Positions 1 to 6,154 are shown, numbered from the stretch's first letter. The stretch is 6,636 nucleotides of DNA from Acidaminococcaceae bacterium (GCA_003512125.1 DOSQ01000057.1:1-6636), one strand, 5' to 3'. Translations and numbers: made by a program. Notes: generated by a model from the sequence alone, not told the origin.

Positions 1-1797
1 CTTATCTTCATCGTAACCGAGTGGCTGGGGCTGGTACCGGAAGAATACCATATGTACTTCCTGGTGATTGCGTATGTAATCCTGGGTTGGAAGATCGTAC
101 TTACCGCCCTGAAGAACCTGACCAAGGGTGAATTCTTTGATGAAAACTTCCTGATGACGGTAGCAACCCTGGGCGCTTTTGCCATCCAGGCCTGGGAAGA
201 AGCCGTAGGCGTTATCTTCTTCTACCGCGTCGGCGAATGGTTCCAGGATCGGGCTGCCGATCGCAGCCGCGACCAGATCATGGACGCGGTGGATATGCGT
301 CCGGAAGTGGTCAACCTGCTGGTTGGCGATGATGTAAAAGTGATTCCGTCCGCCGAAGCCCGTGTGGGTGACATCCTGCTGGTTCGTGTCGGCGACCGTA
401 TCCCGTTGGACGGCGTGGTCATTGAAGGTGAAAGCCTGCTGGATACCTCCCCGGTAACCGGCGAACCGGTACCTGTACGTAAATCTTACGGCGACGAAGT
501 ACTGTCCGGCTGTGTAAACACCTCCGGCATGCTGAAGATCCGCGTAGAAAAAGAACTGCAGGAATCCATGGTTACCAAGATTCTGGACTCTGTGGAAAAC
601 GCGGCGGCCAACAAACCGTACATTGATAAATTCATCACCCGTTTTGCACGGGTATATACCCCAATCGTCGTAGGGCTGGCCCTTCTGGTAGCCATTGTGC
701 CTTCCCTGATGACCGGCGACTGGCATAAGTGGATTTATACGGCCCTGACCTTCCTGGTTATCAGCTGCCCCTGCGCCCTGGTACTGAGCGTGCCCCTGTC
801 CTTCTTCGCGGGCATCGGCGCCGGATCCAAGCTGGGCATCCTGTTTAAAGGCGGCAACGCCATGGAAATGCTGAAAAACGTGGCGGCGGTGGTCATGGAT
901 AAGACCGGCACCGTTACCAAGGGCAACTTCGTGTTGCAGCAGGTCAATCCGGCCGGCGGCGTAAGCGCGGATGAGATCCTCCGGGAGACTGCGGGAATGG
1001 AACAGGTTTCCACCCATCCCATCGCCGTCAGCATCGTCAACGCGGCCAAAGAAAAGAGCCTGGATCTGCAACGTCCGGACCGGTTTGAAGAAATCGCCGG
1101 CGAAGGCCTGGTAGCCTACTACGGAAAAGACGTGCTGCTGGCCGGCAATACCCGCCTGATGAACCGTTACAAGATTGACTTCAGCGGTTACCAGGCTGCG
1201 GCGTATGGCAGCGAAGTACTGGTAGCAAAGAATGGGACTTTCCTGGGCAGCCTGTTCATCAATGATACCCTGAAAGACGATGCCAAACAGGCAGTGGCAG
1301 ATATCAACAAACTGGGCCTGACCACGGTTATGCTCACCGGCGACGCCCGGCGGGAAGCGGAAGCGGTGGCGAAGGAAGCCGGAATTCAGGAAGTGCGCGC
1401 AGAACTGCTGCCGCAGGATAAGCTGAAAGAAATGAACGACCTGCGCAACAAATACGGCGGCGTCATGTTCGTAGGCGACGGCATCAACGACGCCCCGGTA
1501 CTGGCCGGCGCGGACGTAGGCGCGGCCATGGGCAGCGGCGCGGACGCAGCCATCGAAGCGGCGGACGTGGTGTTCATGAACTCCGAAATGAGCGCGATCC
1601 CCAAAGCCATTTCCATTGCCAAGGCGGTCAACAACGTAGCCTGGCAGAACGTGGTGTTCGCCCTGGTAGTCAAAGTCATCATCATGGTTGCCGGCCTGTT
1701 CGGCTACGCATCCATGTGGGCCGCGGTCTTCGCGGATACGGGCGTATCCGTGCTGTGCGTACTGAACGCCTGCCGCGTGCTGTATAAGAAATTCTGA
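1..1797 (+). CDS. Zn2+/Cd2+/Pb2+-exporting P1B-2 type ATPase, 5' end outside window
   Basis: Heavy-metal P-type ATPase of the inner membrane that uses ATP to push divalent soft metals out of the cytoplasm. The frame is open from base 1, so the start and any N-terminal metal-binding domain lie upstream; the ATG at 52 is internal. In order: TGEP actuator motif (457-468), CPC transmembrane metal motif (766-774), DKTGT phosphorylation site (Asp codon 898-900), the HP pair typical of P1B pumps (1015-1020), TGD (1336-1344) and GDGINDAP (1474-1497). Near the C terminus a Lys in a membrane helix (1672-1674) and an Asp in FADTG (1735-1737) match the Lys and Asp that mark the Zn/Cd/Pb subgroup (ZntA/CadA) rather than copper pumps. 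The exact metal cannot be told from sequence alone. No regulator gene is adjacent in the window. Confidence 0.95.
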   Translation, partial: LIFIVTEWLGLVPEEYHMYFLVIAYVILGWKIVLTALKNLTKGEFFDENFLMTVATLGAFAIQAWEEAVGVIFFYRVGEWFQDRAADRSRDQIMDAVDMRPEVVNLLVGDDVKVIPSAEARVGDILLVRVGDRIPLDGVVIEGESLLDTSPVTGEPVPVRKSYGDEVLSGCVNTSGMLKIRVEKELQESMVTKILDSVENAAANKPYIDKFITRFARVYTPIVVGLALLVAIVPSLMTGDWHKWIYTALTFLVISCPCALVLSVPLSFFAGIGAGSKLGILFKGGNAMEMLKNVAAVVMDKTGTVTKGNFVLQQVNPAGGVSADEILRETAGMEQVSTHPIAVSIVNAAKEKSLDLQRPDRFEEIAGEGLVAYYGKDVLLAGNTRLMNRYKIDFSGYQAAAYGSEVLVAKNGTFLGSLFINDTLKDDAKQAVADINKLGLTTVMLTGDARREAEAVAKEAGIQEVRAELLPQDKLKEMNDLRNKYGGVMFVGDGINDAPVLAGADVGAAMGSGADAAIEAADVVFMNSEMSAIPKAISIAKAVNNVAWQNVVFALVVKVIIMVAGLFGYASMWAAVFADTGVSVLCVLNACRVLYKKF

Positions 1798-1999
1798 TTA
1801 CGTTTAAAAACGATGATTCAATGCGTCTGCGTGCCATTCTGCGCGCAGGCGTATACATCAGGCGTGTCTTTACGAAAACTGCCGGTTATCGGCAGGGACA
1901 GGAAGTCATAGCGATTCTTTTTAACGGAAACATTAAACGCTCTCACGTTTCCCAAAAACAGCGGCGTCTGCTTCTGGCAGACCGAAGGAGGTTAAAGCC
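1798..1999. other. Intergenic gap with three hairpins, no firm promoter
   Basis: This 202-base gap separates the metal ATPase from the amino acid binding protein. It holds three inverted repeats: 1822-1831 with 1844-1853 (10 pairs including two G-T), 1879-1884 with 1890-1895 (perfect 6 bp, 5-base loop), and 1966-1971 with 1977-1982 (perfect 6 bp, 5-base loop). None is followed by a run of T, so I do not call a terminator. I see no convincing -35/-10 pair, so whether the next gene has its own promoter or is read through from the ATPase stays open. Confidence 0.5.
1985..1991 (+). promoter_or_regulatory. Ribosome binding site of the amino acid binding protein
   Basis: AAGGAGG lies 8 bases before the ATG at 2000 and fixes that start. 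It begins only two bases after a perfect 6-bp hairpin (1966-1982), so RNA folding there could affect ribosome access. Confidence 0.85.
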
Positions 2000-2788
2000 A
2001 TGAAAAAAATTCTGTGCTTTGTATTAACAGTGATTTGCCTGCTTGCCGTTGCGGGTTGCGGCGGCGAGTCTAAAACGGAAGCCCCTTCACAGAAGCAGGC
2101 GGTTGCGGAAAAGGTGCTGCGGGTGGGAACCGACGCAGACTATCCGCCCTTTGAATATTTCCAGGAAGCCTCAAAGGCCTTTACCGGCTTTGATATCGAA
2201 TTGATGCGGGGTATTGCCCGGGAACTGGGCTACAGCAGGGTGGAGTTTGTAGACCTGGAATTCAATAACCTGTTGCCGTCTCTGAAAGACGGGCAGGTAG
2301 ATGCGGTCATTTCCTGTATGAATATTACAGAAGAGCGCAAAAAGGTGGCTGATTTTACGGAACCCTATCTGGACAGCGTCAATGTGGCAGTAGGCCCCTT
2401 TGGTACGAAAGCTGCCGACGCAGATGTGCTGAAGGATAAGCGTATCGCCGTAGAGGTTGGCAGTGTCCATGTGAAGCAGGCCAAAGCGTATTCCGATAAC
2501 GTCGTGGAATGCGGCGAAGTGGAAGACGCCCTGAAGATGGTGGCGGAGAAAAAAGCAGACTTTGCCATTATGGATAATTACACGGCCCGTTTCTATATTA
2601 CCCAGAACTACAGCAACAAGCTTACCATTATGGCAGAGTTAAAAGACAGCAAGGATGCCGGCATAGCAATTGCTGTTGCTAAAAATAATAAGGAACTGCT
2701 GGATAAACTGAACGCGGGCCTGCAAAACTATCGAACGAGTGCTAATTTCCTGCAACTGAGGAACAGCTATTTCGGTAAGCTGAAATAA
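2000..2788 (+). CDS. Amino acid ABC transporter substrate-binding lipoprotein (SBP_bac_3 family)
   Basis: Extracytoplasmic binding protein that would capture a polar amino acid and hand it to an ABC permease. Residues 1-20 form a lipoprotein signal: MKK, a hydrophobic stretch, then V-A-G-Cys with the lipid-anchored Cys at residue 20, followed by a flexible linker to about residue 38. The fold is shown by DADYPPFEY (45-53), TGFDIEL (62-68), the LLPSLKDGQVDAV stretch (91-103) and ITEERKKVADFTEPY (109-123); Arg113 corresponds to the Arg that holds the ligand carboxylate in HisJ/GlnH relatives, and Asp192 sits where these proteins bind the amino group. At 262 residues it is normal in length. No permease or ATPase gene follows; a terminator lies 52 bases after the stop, so it is a single-gene unit and its transporter must be encoded elsewhere. 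The specific amino acid cannot be assigned. Confidence 0.93.
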   Translation: MKKILCFVLTVICLLAVAGCGGESKTEAPSQKQAVAEKVLRVGTDADYPPFEYFQEASKAFTGFDIELMRGIARELGYSRVEFVDLEFNNLLPSLKDGQVDAVISCMNITEERKKVADFTEPYLDSVNVAVGPFGTKAADADVLKDKRIAVEVGSVHVKQAKAYSDNVVECGEVEDALKMVAEKKADFAIMDNYTARFYITQNYSNKLTIMAELKDSKDAGIAIAVAKNNKELLDKLNAGLQNYRTSANFLQLRNSYFGKLK

Positions 2789-2839
2789 AACGCAGATACG
2801 TTTTGCAGTGAGCGTGTTAAAAAGATTAAAAGACCATCC

Positions 2840-2872
2840 CGGTACGGATATAAAAACCGTACCGTTTTTTTT
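2840..2872 (+). terminator. Intrinsic terminator after the amino acid binding protein
   Basis: CGGTACGG (2840-2847) pairs perfectly with CCGTACCG (2857-2864) across a 9-base A-rich loop and is followed directly by eight T (2865-2872). It isolates the binding protein gene from the chelatase gene downstream. Confidence 0.93.
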
Positions 2873-2977
2873 AAGGGAACGAATTAACCGGTGTTTCTTT
2901 ACTATTTGAAATAACTGAACAGATTAGGCGGATTGATTGATCGGCGTAAGGATAAGGCACTATATGTTAAATCCGGA

Positions 2978-2999
2978 TTAATAATAATTAATAATAATG
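2978..2999. promoter_or_regulatory. AT-rich TAATAAT repeat tract upstream of the chelatase promoter
   Basis: TTAATAATAATTA (2978-2990) followed by ATAATAATG (2991-2999) lies just upstream of the -35 box. The same two blocks, separated by five extra bases, occur over the promoter of the cobalamin riboswitch (5877-5889 and 5895-5903). The hexamer-like repeats resemble loose Fur-type sites, but this copy is not a clean inverted repeat. The binding role is inference. Confidence 0.35.
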
Positions 3000-3019
3000 C
3001 ATTCTAATAGTATTGCATT
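2996..3019. promoter_or_regulatory. Inverted repeat over the chelatase -35 box
   Basis: AATGCA (2996-3001) and TGCATT (3014-3019) form an inverted repeat with a 12-base centre. The right arm covers the -35 hexamer TTGCAT, an arrangement expected of an operator. No regulator is known; short AT-rich repeats can arise by chance. Confidence 0.3.
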
Positions 3020-3041
3020 TTTAAATATATTATCTTATAAT
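3013..3041 (+). promoter_or_regulatory. Sigma-70-type promoter of the exported chelatase
   Basis: TTGCAT (-35, 3013-3018) and a consensus TATAAT (-10, 3036-3041) are separated by exactly 17 bases. Transcription would start near 3048, giving a leader of about 47 bases. No riboswitch lies in that leader. Confidence 0.75.
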
Positions 3042-3094
3042 TAAAACACATTTAGGCTGTTTCACCGTCAGGTAAAGAAAAGGGGTCATTTATT

Positions 3095-4117
3095 ATGAAC
3101 AAAGCTGTCAGAATCGTTACCAATGTATTGTTGTCTGTCTGTGGTATGGCATTTGCCGTGCCTGGCCATGCAGGTTATAAACTGAGTTCTGAAGTGAAGA
3201 AGCCTACGCCGGCTTTGCTGGAAGCCTCTGAAATCGGTGTGCGTGTGTATAATAACAGGGAGATGCAGGATTTGCCAGATAAAGACGCTATGGTTGTGAT
3301 GTCTTTTGGCACTACCATGAAGGAGACCAGAGACAGGACTATTAACGCTACGGTAGAGGAAATCCGGAAAGCTCTGCCCGGTGTAAAGGTCTTGGTGGCT
3401 TATACATCACATATTATTATTGATCGGATCAAAGCGAAAGAAGGCCTGGTCATCCCCACCCCGGAAGAAGCACTGGAACAGCTGAAGGCAGAAGGCTATA
3501 CCCGTATCGCTCTGGCTTCCCTGGATATCATCCCCGGGATGGAATACGATTATAAGTGCGGTATTTTCCGGAACTATCGCACATGTTTCAAGAAGATGAC
3601 TATGGGTCTTCCTCTCCTGTTTTGGCAGGGACAGGAGAATCAGCGGGATGATGTGATGGAGACGGTACAGGCTTTTGCCACTCAGTTCCCGAAACTGGAA
3701 AGCGATGAAGCGCTGCTGGTGATGACACATGGTACACCTCATCCGTCCAATGCGTACTATGCTGTAATCCAGGATCGTCTGAATAAATTGGGCAAAGGAC
3801 ATATTCATGTTTACAGTGTGGAAGGAATGCCTATGCTGGAGCATGTGATTCCCGAGCTGAAAAAAGAAGGCGTTACGCATGTGACATTGATGCCCATGAT
3901 GATGGTGGCCGGAGACCATGCCAACAACGATATGGCAGGGGACGAAGACGATTCACATAAAGTCATTTTGCAGAACGAAGGATTTTCTGTTACCCCTTAT
4001 ATTCATGGTATGGGCGAGAATCCTGCGGTACGCGAAATTTTTGTGGAACGGGCGCTGGAAAGTTGGGAAACGTTGCAGAATGTAGAAGAAGGCCGGACCG
4101 GTGGCATGCCGCACTGA
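3095..4117 (+). CDS. cbiK: Exported CbiK-family sirohydrochlorin cobaltochelatase
   Basis: CbiK inserts Co2+ into sirohydrochlorin in the anaerobic cobalamin pathway. The chelatase domain starts near residue 64 (MVVMSFGTT) and continues through YTSHIIIDRI, LASLDIIPGMEYDY and MPMMMVAGDH; the pattern matches Salmonella CbiK from memory. The three metal-site residues of the family are present: His212 in MTHG, Glu243 in SVEG and His275 in AGDH, with spacing of 31 and 32 residues, close to His145, Glu175 and His207 in Salmonella. Unlike the cytoplasmic 264-residue enzyme, this one has 340 residues with an N-terminal signal peptide (MNKAVR then a hydrophobic run, with likely cleavage after Ala21 or Ala26) and a spacer, so it should act outside the cytoplasm, as reported for CbiKP of Desulfovibrio. 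The start is backed by AAAGGGG 9 bases upstream. It stands alone between its promoter and terminator with no other cob/cbi gene near. Iron or another tetrapyrrole substrate is possible. Confidence 0.9.
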   Translation: MNKAVRIVTNVLLSVCGMAFAVPGHAGYKLSSEVKKPTPALLEASEIGVRVYNNREMQDLPDKDAMVVMSFGTTMKETRDRTINATVEEIRKALPGVKVLVAYTSHIIIDRIKAKEGLVIPTPEEALEQLKAEGYTRIALASLDIIPGMEYDYKCGIFRNYRTCFKKMTMGLPLLFWQGQENQRDDVMETVQAFATQFPKLESDEALLVMTHGTPHPSNAYYAVIQDRLNKLGKGHIHVYSVEGMPMLEHVIPELKKEGVTHVTLMPMMMVAGDHANNDMAGDEDDSHKVILQNEGFSVTPYIHGMGENPAVREIFVERALESWETLQNVEEGRTGGMPH

Positions 4118-4137
4118 AGTATAAAATAATTTTTAAT

Positions 4138-4178
4138 AAACGAAAAGCCCGCATTGAATTATGCGGGCTTTTCGTTTT
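4138..4178. terminator. Strong intrinsic terminator, likely bidirectional
   Basis: A perfect 17-bp stem (4138-4154 with 4161-4177) carries a GCCCGC core and a 6-base loop; AAAACG-type ends give T runs on both strands. It ends the chelatase transcript on the + strand and can also end the convergent - strand transcript, for which no other good terminator is visible. Confidence 0.92.
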
Positions 4179-4308
4179 GCTGTGAAAAAGGTGAAGAAGA
4201 AGGATGAGGGTTTTTATCTATGGTTTTGATAAAAAAATCTAATTGATTATCACATCTTAATTATAATATTTACTGATAACAATGTCAATAGAATAGAAAA
4301 AGTACTTG
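4179..4308. other. Convergent AT-rich gap
   Basis: Lies between the 3' ends of two convergent units. It holds an AT-only stem, TTTTTATC (4211-4218) with GATAAAAA (4228-4235), and a nearly perfect inverted repeat, ATTGATTATCA (4242-4252) with TGATAACAAT (4274-4283). No coding signal is seen. Confidence 0.4.
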
Positions 4309-4509
4309 CTATTCGTTCTGTTTCATGTCTTCCAACACGGCTACAAGGGCCAGCTTTGCTTCTTCCAGCCTGTCCAGGTCATAGATTATATCCCGAACAA
4401 GGAAATCTTTAGTGCTGACCGTATTACTGATGCTGTCAATCACTTCATCCATACGTTTCAGTACACCATATAAAATATCTTTACGGGTAACGTCGCGATT
4501 TACTTCCAT
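4309..4509 (-). CDS. Small acidic helical protein of unknown function
   Basis: I do not recognise this 66-residue protein. It has no signal peptide, no membrane segment and no cysteine. It is highly charged and looks mostly helical, with heptad-like spacing of Leu, Ile and Val in the regions around residues 12-30 and 38-62, so a short helical hairpin or coiled coil is plausible. The gene is very likely real: a full AAGGAGG (4517-4523 on the + numbering) sits 7 bases before the ATG, and it begins 41 bases after the stop of the iron-type binding protein on the same strand, with no terminator between, so the two probably share a transcript. Its job could be tied to that protein or be independent; the sequence does not decide. 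Confidence 0.78.
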   Translation of the reverse strand: MEVNRDVTRKDILYGVLKRMDEVIDSISNTVSTKDFLVRDIIYDLDRLEEAKLALVAVLEDMKQNE

Positions 4510-4516
4510 AGGAAAA

Positions 4517-4523
4517 CCTCCTT
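4517..4523 (-). promoter_or_regulatory. Ribosome binding site of the small acidic protein
   Basis: Reads AAGGAGG on the - strand, 7 bases before the ATG at 4509. It is the main evidence that this short frame is translated. Confidence 0.8.
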
Positions 4524-4550
4524 GTATATTATTGTGAAATAATTAAGCAA

Positions 4551-5588
4551 CTACTTGCCAATTGCCTTGTCCCATTTGTCAACCACTTCGTCGCGGTGCC
4601 TGCCAGCCCAAAGGAAGTTATATTTGATCAGCTTGGCGCTTTTGAGTTCATCGGCCTGTTTGGGAGGCTTGGCATCAGGATGGGTCAGGAACTGGTAAGA
4701 GCCTACGGTCTGGCCGATTTCCTGAGCTTTGGCCGTCAGGCACCAGTCGATGAAACGCTTGGCAGCTTCCTGGTCCGGACCTCCTTTGATCAGTGATACG
4801 GCGCCTACTTCATAGCCTGTACCTTCCGTAGGGAAGGTGAGCACCAGATCTTTCATGCCGCTTTCCCGGAATTTGATGGCATCATGCAGGAACGAAATAC
4901 CAATCAGGCATTCGCCCTGGCCTGCCAGTTTTGCCGGGGCAGAGCCGGATTTCTGGTATGTTTTTATCTGCTTGTCCAGTTTCTTCATATAATCCAGGGC
5001 ATCTTCCTCACCACGAAGCTGGACCATGGAGGCCAGCAGGGTATAGCCGGTGCCGGAGGATTTGGGGTTGGGCATCATAATCTGTCCCTGATACTCCGGT
5101 TTCAGCAGATCGCTCCAGCTTTTGGGAGGCTCCAGATTCTTTTCCTTTAACAGTTTTTCGTTGGAGGCGAACCCCAGATAGCCTACATAAACACCTGTCC
5201 AGAAGCCGTCTGCATCTTTAAACCGTTCAGGAATCTTTTTCGCATTGGGGGATACGTATTTTTCCAGCAGCCCGTCTGTTTTGGCCTGGATCTGTCCGTC
5301 TGCCGGTCCGCCGAACCACACGGACGCTTTCGGCGCATCCTTTTCTGCCTTCAGTCGTTGAAGGGTTTCGCCGGAAGACATGCGCACGGCAGTCACCTTA
5401 ATTCCTGTTTCCTTTTCAAAGGCAGCCACATCTGCGGCCATGAAATCTTCTAAAGCACCCCAATAAACCGTCAGTTTCTGCGTCCCGGGTTTCGGTGATT
5501 CTTTCTTTTCGCTGCCGCAGCCACTGAGGGAGAAAAGCAACAGGCTGGCAAGAGATAAGGCGCAAACAGTTCTCAGTTTTCTTTTCAT
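4551..5588 (-). CDS. Ferric-iron-type ABC substrate-binding lipoprotein (AfuA/COG1840-like)
   Basis: Extracytoplasmic binding protein of the family that includes Fe3+ binders AfuA/FbpA and the 2-aminoethylphosphonate binder PhnS. Residues 1-24 form a lipoprotein signal with lipobox L-S-G-Cys (Cys24), followed by a charged linker. The mature part opens with LTVYWGALEDFM (39-50) and shows family landmarks: FEKETGIKV (57-65), the DAPKASVWFGGPAD stretch (84-97), VGYLGFASNEKLL (135-147), PKSWSDLLKPEYQGQI (155-170), PNPKSSGTGY (173-182) and an AAKRFIDW segment (275-282). I see no adjacent Tyr-Tyr pair like that of neisserial FbpA, so iron as ligand is a family-based guess and an anionic or organic ligand is possible. 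Length (345) is normal. AAGGAG 8 bases upstream supports the start. The small protein gene follows; no permease or ATPase is in the window. Confidence 0.88.
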   Translation of the reverse strand: MKRKLRTVCALSLASLLLFSLSGCGSEKKESPKPGTQKLTVYWGALEDFMAADVAAFEKETGIKVTAVRMSSGETLQRLKAEKDAPKASVWFGGPADGQIQAKTDGLLEKYVSPNAKKIPERFKDADGFWTGVYVGYLGFASNEKLLKEKNLEPPKSWSDLLKPEYQGQIMMPNPKSSGTGYTLLASMVQLRGEEDALDYMKKLDKQIKTYQKSGSAPAKLAGQGECLIGISFLHDAIKFRESGMKDLVLTFPTEGTGYEVGAVSLIKGGPDQEAAKRFIDWCLTAKAQEIGQTVGSYQFLTHPDAKPPKQADELKSAKLIKYNFLWAGRHRDEVVDKWDKAIGK

Positions 5589-5637
5589 TACACAGACTCC
5601 TTTTCCGTAGGATTGTGAGAGTAGATTAATAAATTAT

Positions 5638-5667
5638 ATAATATCCTTATATAATATAATTCGTAAA
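5638..5667 (-). promoter_or_regulatory. Possible promoter of the iron-type binding protein
   Basis: On the - strand TTTACG (5662-5667) and TATTAT (5638-5643) are 18 bases apart and point at the gene start at 5588. The -35 match is only partial and the whole area is AT-rich, so other TATAAT-like boxes (for example 5633-5638) compete. Confidence 0.4.
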
Positions 5668-5674
5668 ACAAAAT

Positions 5675-5702
5675 AATTACTGATTTATAATTACTGATTT
5701 AT
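5675..5702. repeat. Two exact tandem copies of a 14-bp unit
   Basis: AATTACTGATTTAT occurs twice back to back (5675-5688 and 5689-5702). The second copy runs into ATCAG, giving the inverted repeat CTGAT-TT-ATCAG (5694-5705). It sits just upstream of the presumed promoter of the iron-type binding protein, where activator or repressor sites are expected. Confidence 0.6.
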
Positions 5703-5705
5703 CAG

Positions 5706-5867
5706 AACAATTTTATCAAAAAGTATGTATTTCCACAATAGTTAAAACAAAAAAAGTATAATATATTTTAATGATCAGGTCTGCCATATGCAAAACAACC
5801 TGCTAACGATACCAGTTATTGATAGCAAGTAAAATTAATAATCTTTTGACAAAAATTAATAAATAGC
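5706..5867. other. AT-rich divergent spacer, nothing identified
   Basis: Between the tandem repeat and the riboswitch promoter I see no open frame with a ribosome binding site and no stable hairpin. A TATAAT at 5757-5762 has no matching -35. A second TTGACA at 5846-5851 lacks a good -10 at the right distance. Confidence 0.4.
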
Positions 5868-5896
5868 TTGACATTCTTAATAATAATTATTATTAT
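5868..5896 (+). promoter_or_regulatory. Promoter of the cobalamin riboswitch transcript
   Basis: A consensus TTGACA (5868-5873) is followed after exactly 17 bases by TATTAT (5891-5896). Transcription would begin near 5903, about 80 bases ahead of the riboswitch. The -10 box and most of the spacer lie inside an 18-bp palindrome. Confidence 0.8.
5878..5895. promoter_or_regulatory. 18-bp perfect palindrome resembling a Fur box, over the promoter
   Basis: TAATAATAATTATTATTA is its own reverse complement. It also contains the 7-1-7 layout TAATAAT-A-ATTATTA (5878-5892), which differs from the Fur consensus TGATAATNATTATCA only at the two outer G/C positions. It covers the spacer and most of the -10 box, the expected place for a repressor. 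Fur itself is not in the window, so the assignment is inference, and simple AT repeats can mimic such sites. Confidence 0.5.
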
Positions 5897-5910
5897 AATA
5901 ATGAGCTGAG

Positions 5911-5944
5911 AAACTGTGATGGTTGAAAGAGAGTCAGACAGTTT
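5911..5944 (+). other. Leader hairpin ahead of the riboswitch
   Basis: AAACTGT (5911-5917) pairs perfectly with ACAGTTT (5938-5944) around a 20-base loop, close to the predicted transcript 5' end. It may protect the RNA; no known motif is recognised. Confidence 0.4.
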
Positions 5945-5982
5945 TCCGGTGAAGAGTAAGTTAAAATTTAATACAACAATAA

Positions 5983-6138
5983 ATACAGGTGCCCGCAAGG
6001 GCCCAACAGAGAAGTCCGGTGCAAGTCCGGCGCGGTCCCGCCGCTGTAAGGGGGAGCGAGCTTCAAGCGTGTCACTGAAACCAAGGTTTTGGGAAGGCGA
6101 AGCGAGTGATGAATCCAAGTCAGAAGAACTGCCTGTAT
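5983..6138 (+). promoter_or_regulatory. Cobalamin riboswitch (aptamer)
   Basis: All main landmarks of the cobalamin aptamer occur in order: closing stem P1 ATACAGG (5983-5989) pairing perfectly with CCTGTAT (6132-6138), GTGCCCGCAAGGGC near its start, the GTCCGG-TGCAA-GTCCGG stem (6014-6030), the conserved CGGTCCCGCCGCTG (6033-6046) with GGGGGAG after it, a variable arm, and the B12 box AGTCAGAAGAACTGCC (6118-6133). Binding of a cobalamin is expected to switch off the downstream gene; an intrinsic terminator lies 80 bases after the aptamer, so control is probably by premature termination. The gene it serves begins at 6530 and is not the chelatase. Confidence 0.97.
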
Positions 6139-6154
6139 GGAACCCATTTCTTAA

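Noticed and set aside
1821..2003. 60-codon + strand frame that overlaps the ATG of the amino acid binding protein by four bases
   Set aside because: No ribosome binding site, a very arginine-rich product of random look, and it runs through hairpins of the leader.
4242..4283. Nearly perfect inverted repeat ATTGATTATCA / TGATAACAAT as an operator
   Set aside because: It lies between the 3' ends of convergent genes, where no promoter is seen, and the AT-rich arms carry a bulge.
5675..5702. Tandem repeat as the start of a CRISPR array or origin iterons
   Set aside because: Only two 14-bp copies with no spacers, no cas or replication gene nearby.
5816..6118. 100-codon - strand frame
   Set aside because: Antisense to the riboswitch and promoter, with an isoleucine run from the AT repeat; no ribosome binding site.
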